Both the position numbers and the translations under genes were made by a program. Source: Nemertoderma westbladi (Eukaryota; Xenacoelomorpha; Nemertodermatida; Nemertodermatidae). Taken from it: 49,582 nt of DNA. The stretch lies in assembly GCA_032718475.1 (NCBI GenBank), contig JAUCBJ010007394.1:1-49582 (forward strand), written 5' to 3'. Position 1 is the first letter of the stretch. Every line of letters starts with the position of its first letter. Below, piece by piece: positions 10,586 through 23,111 of the stretch. The notes under the pieces are model-generated. The model was not told where the DNA came from. It did not search any database and saw only the letters and a list, made by a program, of their open reading frames with translations.

Positions 10586-12923
10586 ATAAGCATTACCAAA
10601 CGTCGCATCTTCCTCACTGTCTCGTGGTTGGGATTCCTTTCTATGAACAACAACAGCGACGCCTTGAGATCGGCGGTGATCCGCGCGACGTGCGAGGCGG
10701 ACCTGCTGTGATCCAGACCGATGACGCACTCCTCCAGATAGCTGAGTTTAACCTCAGTGTGCTCGGCTAGGTTGCTACCTAGTTGCTGCGTCAACGACAT
10801 CAACACGTTCTGCTGCAGAGGCATCGGCTTTATCGAGAATACCTCGTTGACGTCGACAGCCTCGAGAACGGTGACCACCAGATTAAGGTTGGAGGCGGAG
10901 AGCGCCTCGAGGAAGGCCTGGTTGTACTCCTTGTCGCGGACGAGTTGCAGCAGCCGTGGCCGCAGACTGGGCGGCGTCGCGGGGGGCGGCGCGGGGCTGT
11001 CCCCGGGGGGTCCTGGGGTCCCCGCTCGCAGCATCCCCTCCAACTCCGCACTCTGCTGCTTCCTCGACAGGTCCAACTCCTTCCGGACCAGCTGGTGAAT
11101 CTGGACCCCCAATTTCTCCTGACTGGCGCGCAACGCGGCCCCGACCGCGCCGCTCACCTCCTCCCCCAGCGCGCCCCGCAATGCCGCCAACTCACCGCCG
11201 GCGCGCCGCGTCTGCGCGTCCACCAGGTCCCGCGTCCCTGTCTGGAAGCGCTCGTTGATCTGGCCGAACATCTGCTGACACGATCGCTCGAACCCCGGCA
11301 GCACCACGGTCCGGAGGGTCTCCCGGAACGAGGCGCTGATAACCTCGGAAACAACATCCGAGATCGACTTCGTCAACGTCTCCAACGTCGATTTACTCCG
11401 GATAAACTTATCGATAGCGGTTTTAATAGCTTCGTTAGTGGAGGTCAACCGCTCGGTGACGGAGACCATCAGGGATTCCTTCAACGTCTCCAGGGATTTG
11501 GCGACGACAGGAACGACTTTAACCTCCAACTCGCGGACTAACAGCTTCTCAACTTTCTCGCCGATGGTCTCGTTAAGCGCCGCGGATATTCTAGCGACTA
11601 CGCCGGCCTCGTTGAGTTGGTTGTCCCTTAGGAACCCGATGACCTCCTCGACGCCGTCCCCGCGGCTACCAACTGCGCCCAACCCGGATTCCAACGCTTC
11701 CATCCGCTGCTCCAACCGCGCCAGCGACTCCCGCTGCTCCGACCGGCCCTTCTCCTCCGCCTCCCGCAGCCGCTCCAACGCGACCCGCTGCTCCGCCCCC
11801 TGCTTCCCAACCAACTCGACGACGTCCTTCAACGCCTCGGCGACTCCCGACTCTTTGGCCGTCGCGTTGTAGATGAATCCGCCCTCGTAAGGAACGCCAG
11901 ACACATCGAACGGCGAGGTCTCCACCTCCGTATCATCTTTCTCCTCCGCCTTACCTTCTTCCCCTTCGACTCGCCCCATTATATCCCCGACTTCGTCGTT
12001 GAGCGGCTCCTCCGTGTCTCCCACCGGCGGCTCAACTGCGGTCTCCACCTCCACGGAGGAGAACATCCCGGTTGTGACCTCGGTGAGCGTCGAGGACCTG
12101 TTGAGGCCCATAACCCCCAGGTCACCACAGAGATCCGCGACCGGGTCGGAGAACGCGTCCGGGGTCAGCAGATCCGTGTCGACGACCCCGTTGGACCCGC
12201 GGGGATCCGCGGCCCCGATCCGCGGCGGCGCGTTGGACAGCGAGTCGAGGAGGCCCGCGTCCGGGACCGTCACGAACGAGTGCGGCGAGTAGACGACTCG
12301 CAGCTCCTGCAGGGCGCGACTGCGGACGGCGTAGAGCCGCACCTCGTGGGAGGAGTCGTCGGTGACGTCATCGTCGTCGTCGTGGTAACGACGCGGTCCG
12401 GCCGCGTAGAAGGCGAAGCTGAGCACCGAGGCGGTGAGCGCGAAGGAGTTGACGCCGATGATGTGGCAGCGCTCGTTGGCGTGGTCCGCGTGGATGTGGA
12501 GGATGTAGAGGAGGGGGTGGTGGATGTCGCCGAGGACGAGGTACTCCCCGGAGGTGTCGATACCGAAACAGAGACTCAGTCTGTCCGGGAGGTCTGTCTC
12601 GGCGGCGAACCGGAGAGTCTGCAGACAGTTCCAGGTGACGGTGCACCAGACCTTGAGTTCGGTGTTCCGGGAGGCGGCGGTCACGAGGAACCGCCAGTAC
12701 TTGTAGTTGGGGTTGTGTTGCTGCTGGTTGTCGCAGAAGGCGAGCGCGCTCAGCGCAGCGCCCCCGTGCGGGATCCATTCGTGGACCGCGGTGGACTCCC
12801 CGGCACCGTTGATCCGCCAGAACTTCACGTTGCCCTCGGTCGAGGCCGTTGCTAGGATACTACTGTCGGGACTCAGCGTCAGGTCAGTTATGTCCTGCAG
12901 ATGGCCTGCCACCGTAGTTATAC
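10561..12923 (-). CDS. EDC4: EDC4 exon 2: C-terminal half of WD40 domain to C-terminus
   Basis: Second coding exon of the enhancer of mRNA decapping 4 scaffold (Ge-1/Hedls), which joins DCP1 and DCP2 in P-bodies. It encodes residues 261-1047. Residues 265-475 finish the WD40 domain (GHLQDITDLTLSPDSS, VKFWRI, ELKVWCTVTWNCLQTLRF). An acidic insert YHDDDDDVTDD lies near 445. Residues about 475-615 are a Ser/acidic linker and 615-860 are helical/coiled coil, including FERSCQQMFGQINERFQTGT. Residues 915-1047 match the conserved C-terminal helical domain (LNQAF-like YNQAFLEALSASNLNLV, VKLSYLEECVIGLDHS). The acceptor at 12924/12925 (TTAAAG before G) is joined to exon 1 in phase 1, giving EGITTVAGH at the junction. 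The apparent start at 12912 is a GTG inside the exon, not a start codon. The exon is strikingly GC-rich compared with its surroundings. The protein is shorter than vertebrate EDC4 (about 1400 aa), mainly in the linker. Confidence 0.95.
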
Positions 12924-12992
12924 CTTTAAGATAATAACAGCAATTAATAAATGATTAATAACCCCGATCTTATCCCTAATTTAAAAACAGAA

Positions 12993-13015
12993 GGGGGGGG
13001 GGGGGGGGGGGGGGG
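12993..13015. repeat. Poly-G tract, 23 bases
   Basis: Run of 23 G on the plus strand, 70 bp inside the acceptor end of the EDC4 intron; the transcript carries C23 here. Confidence 0.95.
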
Positions 13016-13257
13016 TCAATATGACACCCCGTGGTATTTTTGTTAGAACTCTGAAATAAACGCAGTTGGGAATCTGAAATCTTATGACTTTTCCTTCCTA
13101 AAATTCTAATTATATTCTCTTCCTAATAGTGAAAACGGTTTTCAAAAATATTGGGAAGTTTTCGAGTTATAGCACCATGTTTAAACCCAACTTTTGGTAC
13201 TTTTTTTGATACGTTTTTTGAAAATTACATTTCATTAAATATGATTTGTAACATCTC

Positions 13258-13615
13258 TATTTTTGATTTACAACGGTCTTCTGGAGTTTGCAATTAGATG
13301 GAATTGATATAAATTAATTTAGAAATTTCAAACTTGTTTTTTCGGCGGGTGCCAAATTTTGAAATATATCAATTTTGTAAATTGATTGTTTGAACCCGTT
13401 TTTTGAGCAATAGGGTTATTTTGGCGTTCTGGTTTCGATGGAATATATACCCATGAGTTGCAGCAGGCGTATCAAACTTGTATTTTACCGTTCTTTGTGC
13501 AAAATTTGGTGCCAGCACAAAATTTTGAAAACCCATGCAATAGTTCAATTGATTGTTGCAACTTATTTCTCGCGTTTTAGAGGTTTATGACGGTTCTGAA
13601 TTCAATGGAATAAAT
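13258..13615. repeat. Degenerate 140-170-bp tandem repeat
   Basis: The landmarks ATGGAAT (13298, 13438, 13605), AAACTTGT, GGTGCCA, AATTGATTGTT and CGGTTCTG/CGTTCTGG recur in the same order, showing two to two and a half diverged copies. It lies inside the EDC4 intron. No coding potential is seen. Confidence 0.6.
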
Positions 13616-13663
13616 AATTATCTAACTAACCGTAATTATAATCTACAATATAATTATAATAAT

Positions 13664-16600
13664 TATCTCGTATCCCTACAAACTATGTCTCGCATCCCTA
13701 CTAACTATGTCTCGCATCCCTACTAACTATGTCTCGTATCCCTACTAACTATGTCTCGCATCCCTACTAACTATGTCTCGCATCCCTACTAACTATGTCT
13801 CGCATCCCTACTAACTATGTCTCGCATCCCTACTAACTATGTCTCGCATCCCTACTAACTATGTCTCGCATCCCTACTAACTATGTCTCGCATCCCCCTA
13901 CTAACTGTCTCGCATCCCTACTAACTGTCTCGCATCCCTACTAACTATGTCTCGCATCCCTACTAACTATGTCTCGCATCCCCCTACTAACTGTCTCGCA
14001 TCCCTACTAACTGTCTCGCATCCCTACTAACTATGTCTCGCATCCCTACTAACTATGTCTCGCATCCCTACTAACTATGTCTCGCATCCCTACTAACTAT
14101 GTCTCGTATCCCTACTAACTGTCTCGCATCCCCCTACTAACTGTCTCGCATCCCCCTACTAACTGTCTCGCATCCCTACTAACTGTCTCGCATCCCTACT
14201 AACCATGTCTCGCATCCCCCTACTAACTGTCTCGCATCCCTACTAACTGTCTCGCATCCCTACTAACTATGTCTCGCATCCCTACTAACTATGTCTCGCA
14301 TCCCTACTAACTATGTCTCGCATCCCTACTAACTATGTCTCGTATCCCTACTAACTGTCTCGCATCCCCCTACTAACTGTCTCGCATCCCCCTACTAACT
14401 GTCTCGCATCCCTACTAACTGTCTCGCATCCCTACTAACTATGTCTCGCATCCCTACTAACTATGTCTCGCATCCCTACTAACTATGTCTCGCATCCCTA
14501 CTAACTATGTCTCGCATCCCCCTACTAACTGTCTCGCATCCCCCTACTAACTGTCTCGCATCCCTACTAACTATGTCTCGCATCCCTACTAACTATGTCT
14601 CGCAGCCCTACTAACTATGTCTCGCATCCCTACTAACTATGTCTCGCATCCCTACTAACTATGTCTCGCATCCCTACTAACTATGTCTCGCATCCCCCTA
14701 CTAACTGTCTCGCATCCCCCTACTAACTGTCTCGCATCCCCCTACTAACTGTCTCGCATCCCCCTACTAACTGTCTCGCATCCCCCTACTAACTGTCTCG
14801 CATCCCTACTAACTATGTCTCGCATCCCTACTAACTATGTCTCGCAGCCCTACTAACTATGTCTCGCATCCCTACTAACTATGTCTCGCATCCCCCTACT
14901 AACTGTCTCGCATCCCCCTACTAACTGTCTCGCATCCCTACTAACTATGTCTCGCATCCCCCTACTAACTGTCTCGCATCCCCCTACTAACTGTCTCGCA
15001 TCCCTACTAACTATGTCTCGCATCCCTACTAACTATGTCTCGCAGCCCTACTAACTATGTCTCGTATCCCTACTAACCATGTCTCGCATCCCCCTACTAA
15101 CTGTCTCGCATCCCCCTACTAACTATGTCTCGTATCCCTACTAACTATGTCTCGCATCCCTACTAACTACAGTATAACTATGTCTCGCATCCCTACTAAC
15201 TATGTCTCGCATCCCTACTAACTATGTCTCGTATCCCTACTAACTATGTCTCGCATCCCTACTAACTATGTCTCGCATCCCTACTAACCATGTCTCGCAT
15301 CCCCCTACTAACTGTCTCGCATCCCCCTACTAACTGTCTCGCATCCCCCTACTAACTGTCTCGCATCCCTACTAACTATGTCTCGCATCCCAACTAACTA
15401 TGTCTCGCAGCCCTACTAACTATGTCTCGTATCCCTACTAACCATGTCTCGCATCCCCCTACTAACTGTCTCGCATCCCCCTACTAACTATGTCTCGTAT
15501 CCCTACTAACTATGTCTCGCATCCCTACTAACTACAGTATAACTATGTCTCGCATCCCTACTAACTATGTCTCGCATCCCTACTAACTATGTCTCGTATC
15601 CCTACTAACTATGTCTCGCATCCCTACTAACTATGTCTCGCATCCCTACTAACTATGTCTCGCATCCCTACTAACTATAACTATGTCTCGCATCCCTACT
15701 AACTATGTCTCGCATCCCTACTAACTATAACTATGTCTCGTATCCCTACTAACTATGTCTCGCATCCCTACTAACTATAACTATGTCTCGCATCCCTACT
15801 AACTATAACTATGTCTCGTATTCCTACTAACTATGTCTCGCATCCCTACTAACTATGTCTCGCATCCCTACTAACTATAACTATGTCTCGTATTCCTACT
15901 AACTATGTCTCGCATCCCTACTAACTATGTCTCGCATCCCTACTAACTATGTCTCGCATCCCTACTAACTATGTCTCGCATCCCTACTAACTATGTCTCG
16001 CATCCCTACTAACTATAACTATGTCTCGTATTCCTACTAACTATGTCTCGCATCCCTACTAACTGTCTCGCATCCCTACTAACTATGTCTCGCATCCCTA
16101 CTAACTATGTCTCGCATCCCTACTAACTATGTCTCGCATCCCTACTAACTATAACTATGTCTCGCATCCCTACTAACTATGTCTCGCATCCCTACTAACT
16201 ATAACTATGTCTCGTATCCCTACTAACTATGTCTCGCATCCCTACTAACTATGTCTCGCATCCCTACTAACTATGTCTCGCATCCCTACTAACTATGTCT
16301 CGCATCCCTACTAACTATAACTATGTCTCGTATTCCTACTAACTATGTCTCGCATCCCTACTAACTGTCTCGCATCCCTACTAACTATGTCTCGCATCCC
16401 TACTAACTATGTCTCGCATCCCTACTAACTATGTCTCGCATCCCTACTAACTATGTCTCGCATCCCTACTAACTATAACTATGTCTCGTATTCCTACTAA
16501 CTATGTCTCGCATCCCTACTAACTGTCTCGCATCCCTACTAACTATGTCTCGCATCCCTACTAACTATGTCTCGCATCCCTACTAACTATGTCTCGCATC

Positions 16601-19600
16601 CCTACTAACTATAACTATGTCTCGCATCCCTACTAACTATGTCTCGCATCCCTACTAACTATAACTATGTCTCGTATCCCTACTAACTATGTCTCGCATC
16701 CCTACTAACTATAACTATGTCTCGCATCCCTACTAACTATGTCTCGCATCCCTACTAACTATAACTATGTCTCGCATCCCTACTAACTATGTCTCGCATC
16801 CCTACTAACTATGTCTCGCATCCCTACTAACTATGTCTCGCATCCCTACTAACTATAACTATGTCTCGCATCCCTACTAACTATAACTATGTCTCGTATC
16901 CCTACTAACTATGTCTCGCATCCCTACTAACTATGTCTCGCATCCCTACTAACTATGTCTCGCATCCCTACTAACTATGTCTCGCATCCCTACTAACTAT
17001 AACTATGTCTCGTATCCCTACTAACTATGTCTCGCATCCCTACTAACTATGTCTCGCATCCCTACTAACTATAACTATGTCTCGCATCCCTACTAACTAT
17101 GTCTCGCATCCCTACTAACTATGTCTCGCATCCCTACTAACTATAACTATGTCTCGCATCCCTACTAACTATAACTATGTCTCGTATTCCTACTAACTAT
17201 GTCTCGCATCCCTACTAACTATGTCTCGCATCCCTACTAACTATGTCTCGCATCCCTACTAACTATGTCTCGCATCCCTACTAACTATGTCTCGCATCCC
17301 TACTAACTATAACTATGTCTCGTATTCCTACTAACTATGTCTCGCATCCCTACTAACTGTCTCGCATCCCTACTAACTATGTCTCGCATCCCTACTAACT
17401 ATGTCTCGCATCCCTACTAACTATGTCTCGCATCCCTACTAACTATAACTATGTCTCGCATCCCTACTAACTATGTCTCGCATCCCTACTAACTATGTCT
17501 CGCATCCCTACTAACTATGTCTCGCATCCCTACTAACTATAACTATGTCTCGCATCCCTACTAACTATGTCTCGCATCCCTACTAACTATAACTATGTCT
17601 CGTATCCCTACTAACTATGTCTCACATCCCTACTAACTGTCTCGCATCCCTACTAACTATGTCTCGCATCCCTACTAACCATGTCTCGCATCCCCCTACT
17701 AACTGTCTCGCATCCCCCTACTAACTATGTCTCGTATCCCTACTAACTATGTCTCGCATCCCTACTAACTACAGTATAACTATGTCTCGCATCCCTACTA
17801 ACTATGTCTCGCATCCCTACTAACTGTCTCGCATCCCTACTAACTATGTCTCGCATCCCTACTAACTATGTCTCGCATCCCTACTAACTATGTCTCGCAT
17901 CCCTACTAACTATAACTATGTCTCGCATCCCTACTAACTATGTCTCGCATCCCTACTAACTATAACTATGTCTCGTATCCCTACTAACTATGTCTCGCAT
18001 CCCTACTAACTATGTCTCGCATCCCTACTAACTATAACTATGTATCGCATCCCTACTAACTATGTCTCGCATCCCTACTAACTATAACTATGTCTCGCAT
18101 CCCTACTAACTATGTCTCGCATCCCTACTAACTATAACTATGTCTCGTATCCCTACTAACTATGTCTCACATCCCTACTAACTGTCTCGCATCCCTACTA
18201 ACTATGTCTCGCATCCCTACTAACCATGTCTCGCATCCCCCTACTAACTGTCTCGCATCCCCCTACTAACTGTCTCGCATCCCTACTAACTATGTCTCGC
18301 ATCCCTACTAACTGTCTCGCATCCCTACTAACTATGTCTCGCATCCCTACTAACCATGTCTCGCATCCCCCTACTAACTGTCTCGCATCCCCCTACTAAC
18401 TGTCTCGCATCCCTACTAACTATGTCTCGCATCCCTACTAACTATGTCTCGCATCCCTACTAACTGTCTCGCATCCCTACTAACTATGTCTCGTATCCCT
18501 ACTAACTATGTCTCGCATCCTTACTAACTACAGTATAACTATGTCTCGCATACCTACTAACTATGTCTCGCATCCCTACTAACTATGTCTCGTATCCCTA
18601 CTAACTATGTCTCGCATCCCTACTAACTATGTCTCGCATCCCTACTAACTATGTCTCGCATCCCTACTAACTATAACTATGTCTCGCATCCCTACTAACT
18701 ATGTCTCGCATCCCTACTAACTATAACTATGTCTCGTATCCCTACTAACTATGTCTCGCATCCCTACTAACTATAACTATGTCTCGCATCCCTACTAACT
18801 ATAACTATGTCTCGCATCCCTACTAACTGTCTCGCATCCCTACTAACTATGTCTCGCATCCCTACTAACTATGTCTCGCATCCCTACTAACTGTCTCGCA
18901 TCCCTACTAACTATGTCTCGCATCCCTACTAACTATGTCTCGCATCCCTACTATGTCTCGCAGCCCTACTAACTATGTCTCGCATCCCTACTAACTATGT
19001 CCCGCATCCCTACTAACTATGTCTCGCATCCCTACTAACTGTCTCGCATCCCTACTAACTATGTCTTGCATCCCTACTAACTATGTCTCGCATCACTACT
19101 AACTATATCTCGCATCCCTACTAACTATGTCTCGCATCCCTACTAACTGTCTCGCATCCCTATATGTCTCGCATCCCTACTAACTATGTCTCGCATCCCT
19201 ACTGACTATGTCCCGCATCCCTACTAACTATGTCTCGCATCCCTACTAACTGTCTCGCATCCCTACTAACTATGTCTCGCATCCCTACTAACTATGTCTC
19301 GCATCCCTACTAACTGTCTCGCATCACTACTAACTATATCTCGCATCCCTACTAACTGTCTCGCATCCCTACTAACTGTCTCGCATCCCTACTAACTATG
19401 TCTCGCATCCCTACTAACTATAACTATGTCTCGCATCCCTACTAACTGTCTCGCATCCCTACTAACTATGTCTCGCATCCCTACTAACTATGGCTCGCGT
19501 CTCGCATCCCTACTAACTGTCTCGCATCACTACTAACTATATCTCGCATCCCTACTAACTGTCTCGCATCCCTACTAACTGTCTCGCATCCCTATATGTC

Positions 19601-21083
19601 TCGCATCCCTACTAACTATGTCTCGCATCCCTACTAACTATAACTATGTCTCGCATCCCTATTAACTGCCTCGCATCCATACTAACTATGTCTCGCATCC
19701 CTACTAACTATGTCTCGCATCCCTACTAACTGTCTCGCATCCCTACTAACTATATCTCGCATCCCTACTAACTATGTCTCGCATCCCTACTAACTGTCTC
19801 GCATCCCTACTAACTGTCTCGGATCTCTACTATGTCTCGCAGCCCTACTAACTATAACTATGTCTCGCATCCCTACTAACTGTCTCGCATCCCTTCTAAC
19901 TATGTCTCGCATCCCTACTAACTATGTCTCGCATCCCTACTAACTATAACTATGTCTCGCATCCCTACTAACTATGTCTCGCATCCCTATATGTCTCGCA
20001 TCCCTACTAACTATAACTATGTCTCGCATCCCTACTAACTGTCTCGCATCCCTTCTAACTATGTCTCGCATCCCTACTAACTATGTCTCGCATCCCTACT
20101 AACTATAACTATGTCTCGCATCCCTACTAACTATGTCTCGCATCCCTACTAACTGTCTCGCATCCCTACTAATTATAACGATGTCTCGCATCCCTACTAA
20201 CTGTCTCGCATCCCTTCTAACTATGTCTCGCATCCCTACTAACTGTCTCGCATCCCTACTAATTATAACGATGTCTCGCATCCCTACTAACTATATCTCG
20301 CATCCCTACTAACTATGTCTCGCATCCCTACTAACTATGTCTCGCATCCCTACTAACTGTCTCGCATCCCTACTAACTATAACTATGTCTCGCATCCCTA
20401 CTAACTATGTCTCGCATCCCTACTAACTATGTCTCGCATCCCTACTAACTATGTCTCGCATCCCTACTAACTATGTCTCGCATCCCTACTAACTATAACT
20501 ATGTCTCGCATCCCTACTAACTATGTCTCGCATCCCTACTAACTGTCTCGCATCCCTACTAACTATATCTCGCATCCCTACTAACTGTCTCGCATCCCTA
20601 CTAACTATATCTCGCATCCCTACTAACTATATCTCGCATCCCTACTAACTATGTCTCGCATCCCTACTAACTATGTCTCGCATCCCTACTAACTGTCTCG
20701 CATCCCTTCTATCTAACTATGTCTCGCATCCCTACTAACTATGTCTCGCATCCCTACTAACTGTCTCGCATCCCTACTAACTATAACTATGTCTCGCATC
20801 CCTACTAACTATAACTATGTCTCGCATCCCTACTAACTATGTCTCGCATCCCTACTAACTGTCTCGCATCCCTACTAACTATATCTCGCATCCCTACTAA
20901 CTATGTCTCGCATCCCTACTAACTATGTCTCGCATCCCTACTAACTATGTCTCGCATCCCTACTAACTATATCTCGCATCCCTACTAACTATGTCTCGCA
21001 TCCCTACTAACTATATCTCGCATCCCTACTAACTATATCTCGCATCCCTACTAACTGTCTCGCATCCCTATATGTCTCGCATC
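13664..21083. repeat. 22-bp minisatellite filling the EDC4 intron
   Basis: About 7.4 kb of tandem units built on ATCCCTACTAACTATGTC followed by TCGC (22 bp). Variants include 20-bp units without AT (CTAACTGTCTCGC), units with two extra C (ATCCCCCTACTAAC), and 28-bp units with an extra TATAAC. A rare ACTACAGTATAACTATG unit occurs four times (about 15169, 15534, 17771, 18530), and mixed blocks such as GTATTCCTAC recur together, indicating higher-order duplication. The right end (after about 18900) is more degenerate. It lies wholly within the intron. Confidence 0.98.
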
Positions 21084-21602
21084 ACAGTCAGGCAGTCACA
21101 GTAATACTTATATTCGAGTTTAGACTCTGTAATATCATTATTATTACTATTTCAGTATATCGTTACTCGATTCTTTAATACGATTTCTGTTTATTACATC
21201 CAAACTTTTGGATACGCGATAACTACATGGTAGAGCAGATTAGAAGGATAATTTAATAAAATAATAATAAAGTGAAGTGGATCAATAGGCGAAGCTCTAC
21301 TAGAATATTTATGACGAGAGAGATGCATAACTGCACAAATTTAATATTGTATATTGTATGTATGTATATTGAGTTTTACCTTGTGTACGAGGCACAAAGT
21401 ATTCAGTGTGTCAATTGATTTTTTCAAAAATCCATCTAGACTGATGGACAAGAAATTGAGGGAGGGAGTGCAATAATATAATATAGTTTATTGAGGTGAA
21501 GCAAATGAGCTAAAATCGCATTTTGCTCTACCTCAATATCTAATCTTATGTCCAGGGGTGACGTTAATGCAGTATTGCAGCCAGTAGTGCCATTCTACAA
21601 AC

Positions 21603-22383
21603 CTTCTACACCTTCGATGGATGTCGGCTTCGGATTGTTCTGCATAATAACATCGATATCCCAGACCTCGGCGGTGTTGCCGTTAGTAACGGCGAGTATT
21701 AAACCCTCGTCATCGTCGCCGTCCGATCCCTCCACTACGAAGGGCGACCAGACCAGTCGGTGCATCGATGTGATCCCGGGTTCCCGAATGTAGCGAACCT
21801 TCTCGACGGGGACGATACCCTGATCCGCGTCCGAACAAACTTCCCAGACGAACACAGACCCTATAGAGTCGATAGCCCCCAGGTAGTTACTACCGAAGTA
21901 GGCGAAAGACAAGTCGCAGACGGTGTTTGTAAAGTTTTTAATTAGGGCGCGTGCGGTGGTCTTGCGGTTAATAATACGGATAACCCAACTCTGGCCTTTA
22001 ACAACGTATGCGATATATGTGTTATTAACTGCGACCACTTTGCCAGCGTAGTATTTCTGTTCCCAATCGTAGCGTGACACTTCGCTGACGCGTATGCAAC
22101 TGGATCCCTTATCCGCAGCGGTGTTTGTGCCGCATTGAATGACAACGTCGCGTCCGTATATGCCTACGCAATCCTCTCCCTCCACCAGGGGTATGTACTG
22201 CTTGGCCGCAGCACTCCCACTCCCGTATAAAGGGGCATCGCTCCCTGACATAGGGGCCGCGCTAGTCAATCCACTCCCTAGTTCCAGGACAGGTATTCCG
22301 TAGGCTGGAGTCGCTACTGGTAGGTCTTCCCCAGAGGAATCCGAGAAAGCCGGTCCAACCACGATATTTCCATTTCCGTTCAT
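21603..22383 (-). CDS. EDC4: EDC4 exon 1: N-terminus and first half of WD40 domain
   Basis: First coding exon of EDC4, residues 1-260 plus the first base of codon 261. The ATG at 22383-22381 is the first after an in-frame TGA at 22401-22399. Residues 1-65 are a low-complexity, Ser/Gly-rich leader. The WD40 domain starts near residue 70. Family-specific stretches are YDWEQKYYAGKVVAVNNTYIAY (residues 105-126), FTNTVCDLSFAYFG and AEVWDIDV. These match the vertebrate EDC4 blade order, and exon 2 continues directly with GITTVAGH. The donor is GAAG|GTTTGT; reading past it gives a stop only two codons later, which supports splicing here. Non-coding 5' exons may exist, but none can be seen. Confidence 0.93.
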
Positions 22384-22611
22384 AACTCCTGAACTCAGTC
22401 AGTCAGTACGGTACTTCTGTACCGACTTTAATTCAAGTACAGTTAGTGCACTGTAGCTGTATAGGGGTATAACTTTTGCGTAGAGGTATAGCCTACATCC
22501 CGGGTTGAGAATCGTATCATATTAGTAAAGTACTACCTAATGGCAAGGTACTGGCATGATAATTTTACTAAATTTTTACAATTACCACATTTTGCATTAT
22601 TTGTTAAGGAA
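22384..22611. other. EDC4 upstream region
   Basis: Between the EDC4 start codon and the next open frame. Contains CAGTCAGTCAGTACGGTAC and the inverted pair GTACGGTACTTCTGTACCGAC. No clear TATA box or initiator can be assigned. Confidence 0.3.
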
Positions 22612-22929
22612 TTAAAAAATACTTGCCAAGTACAGTATAGATTTTAAGAAATATTTGGGTGGGCACTTATCATGCAATGCACTTACCAAATTCTTAACAA
22701 ATTTTGTATACCTAGTATATAATTTCGATGAGTTTATAATCGGAATTTGATGTGGCGTTGGACTGTCGGAGGTGGTAGGGAAGGGAGGCCTTCCGGTGTA
22801 CAAGTAGGAGAGGAGTGTATGTAGGTCTGGAAATCGGTACCCTGCAGCCCTGCTTGCTAGCTGGCTCAAGCCATTGCCGTATGCGTATAGCACCACAGAC
22901 AGACAGACTAGAATTACTGAATTATGCAA
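22612..22929 (-). CDS. Doubtful 105-aa frame with signal-peptide-like start
   Basis: Starts MHNSVILVCLSVVLYAYGNG, a hydrophobic segment that could be a signal peptide or membrane anchor, followed by a basic Ser/Thr/Pro-containing region and a hydrophobic end. No family is recognised. The length is within chance expectation for this region, and there is no visible splice, RBS-like or repeat evidence for a gene. It is listed only because the N-terminus looks secretory. Confidence 0.15.
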   Translation of the reverse strand: MHNSVILVCLSVVLYAYGNGLSQLASRAAGYRFPDLHTLLSYLYTGRPPFPTTSDSPTPHQIPIINSSKLYTRYTKFVKNLVSALHDKCPPKYFLKSILYLASIF

Positions 22930-23111
22930 ACGTTAAATAACCAGGATCAGAGGATGTTTGAAAAAAGAGTCATAATAAATCTCGGTTGCTGGGTTGGCTA
23001 TACTGAATCCTGGAATCAATTATCCAGGCAACGGCAAACAGGAACAGGTCAGCAGGTAGTACCATCCAGCCATTACTGCTGCGCATCCCGGGCCGGGGCT
23101 GACCCTGACAG

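Larger units (their letters stand above)
12924..21602 (-). other. EDC4 intron, 8679 bp, mostly minisatellite
   Basis: Donor GAAG|GTTTGT at 21602 and acceptor TTAAAG| at 12924, both inferred from the reading frame and from alignment to the EDC4 family. About 7.4 kb (13664-21083) is one tandem array. Near the acceptor side lie a 23-base G run (coding strand C) and a degenerate repeat. The pyrimidine tract before the acceptor is short (TTGCTGTTATTATCTTAAAG). Confidence 0.85.

Noticed and set aside
10757-12934. Several plus-strand frames of 75-252 codons across EDC4 exon 2
   Set aside because: They are antisense shadows in GC-rich coding sequence; the minus strand is unmistakably EDC4.
13664-21083. 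Hundreds of TACTAAC words (yeast branch-point consensus) inside an intron
   Set aside because: They lie on the plus strand, whereas EDC4 is transcribed from the minus strand, so they cannot act as branch points for this gene.
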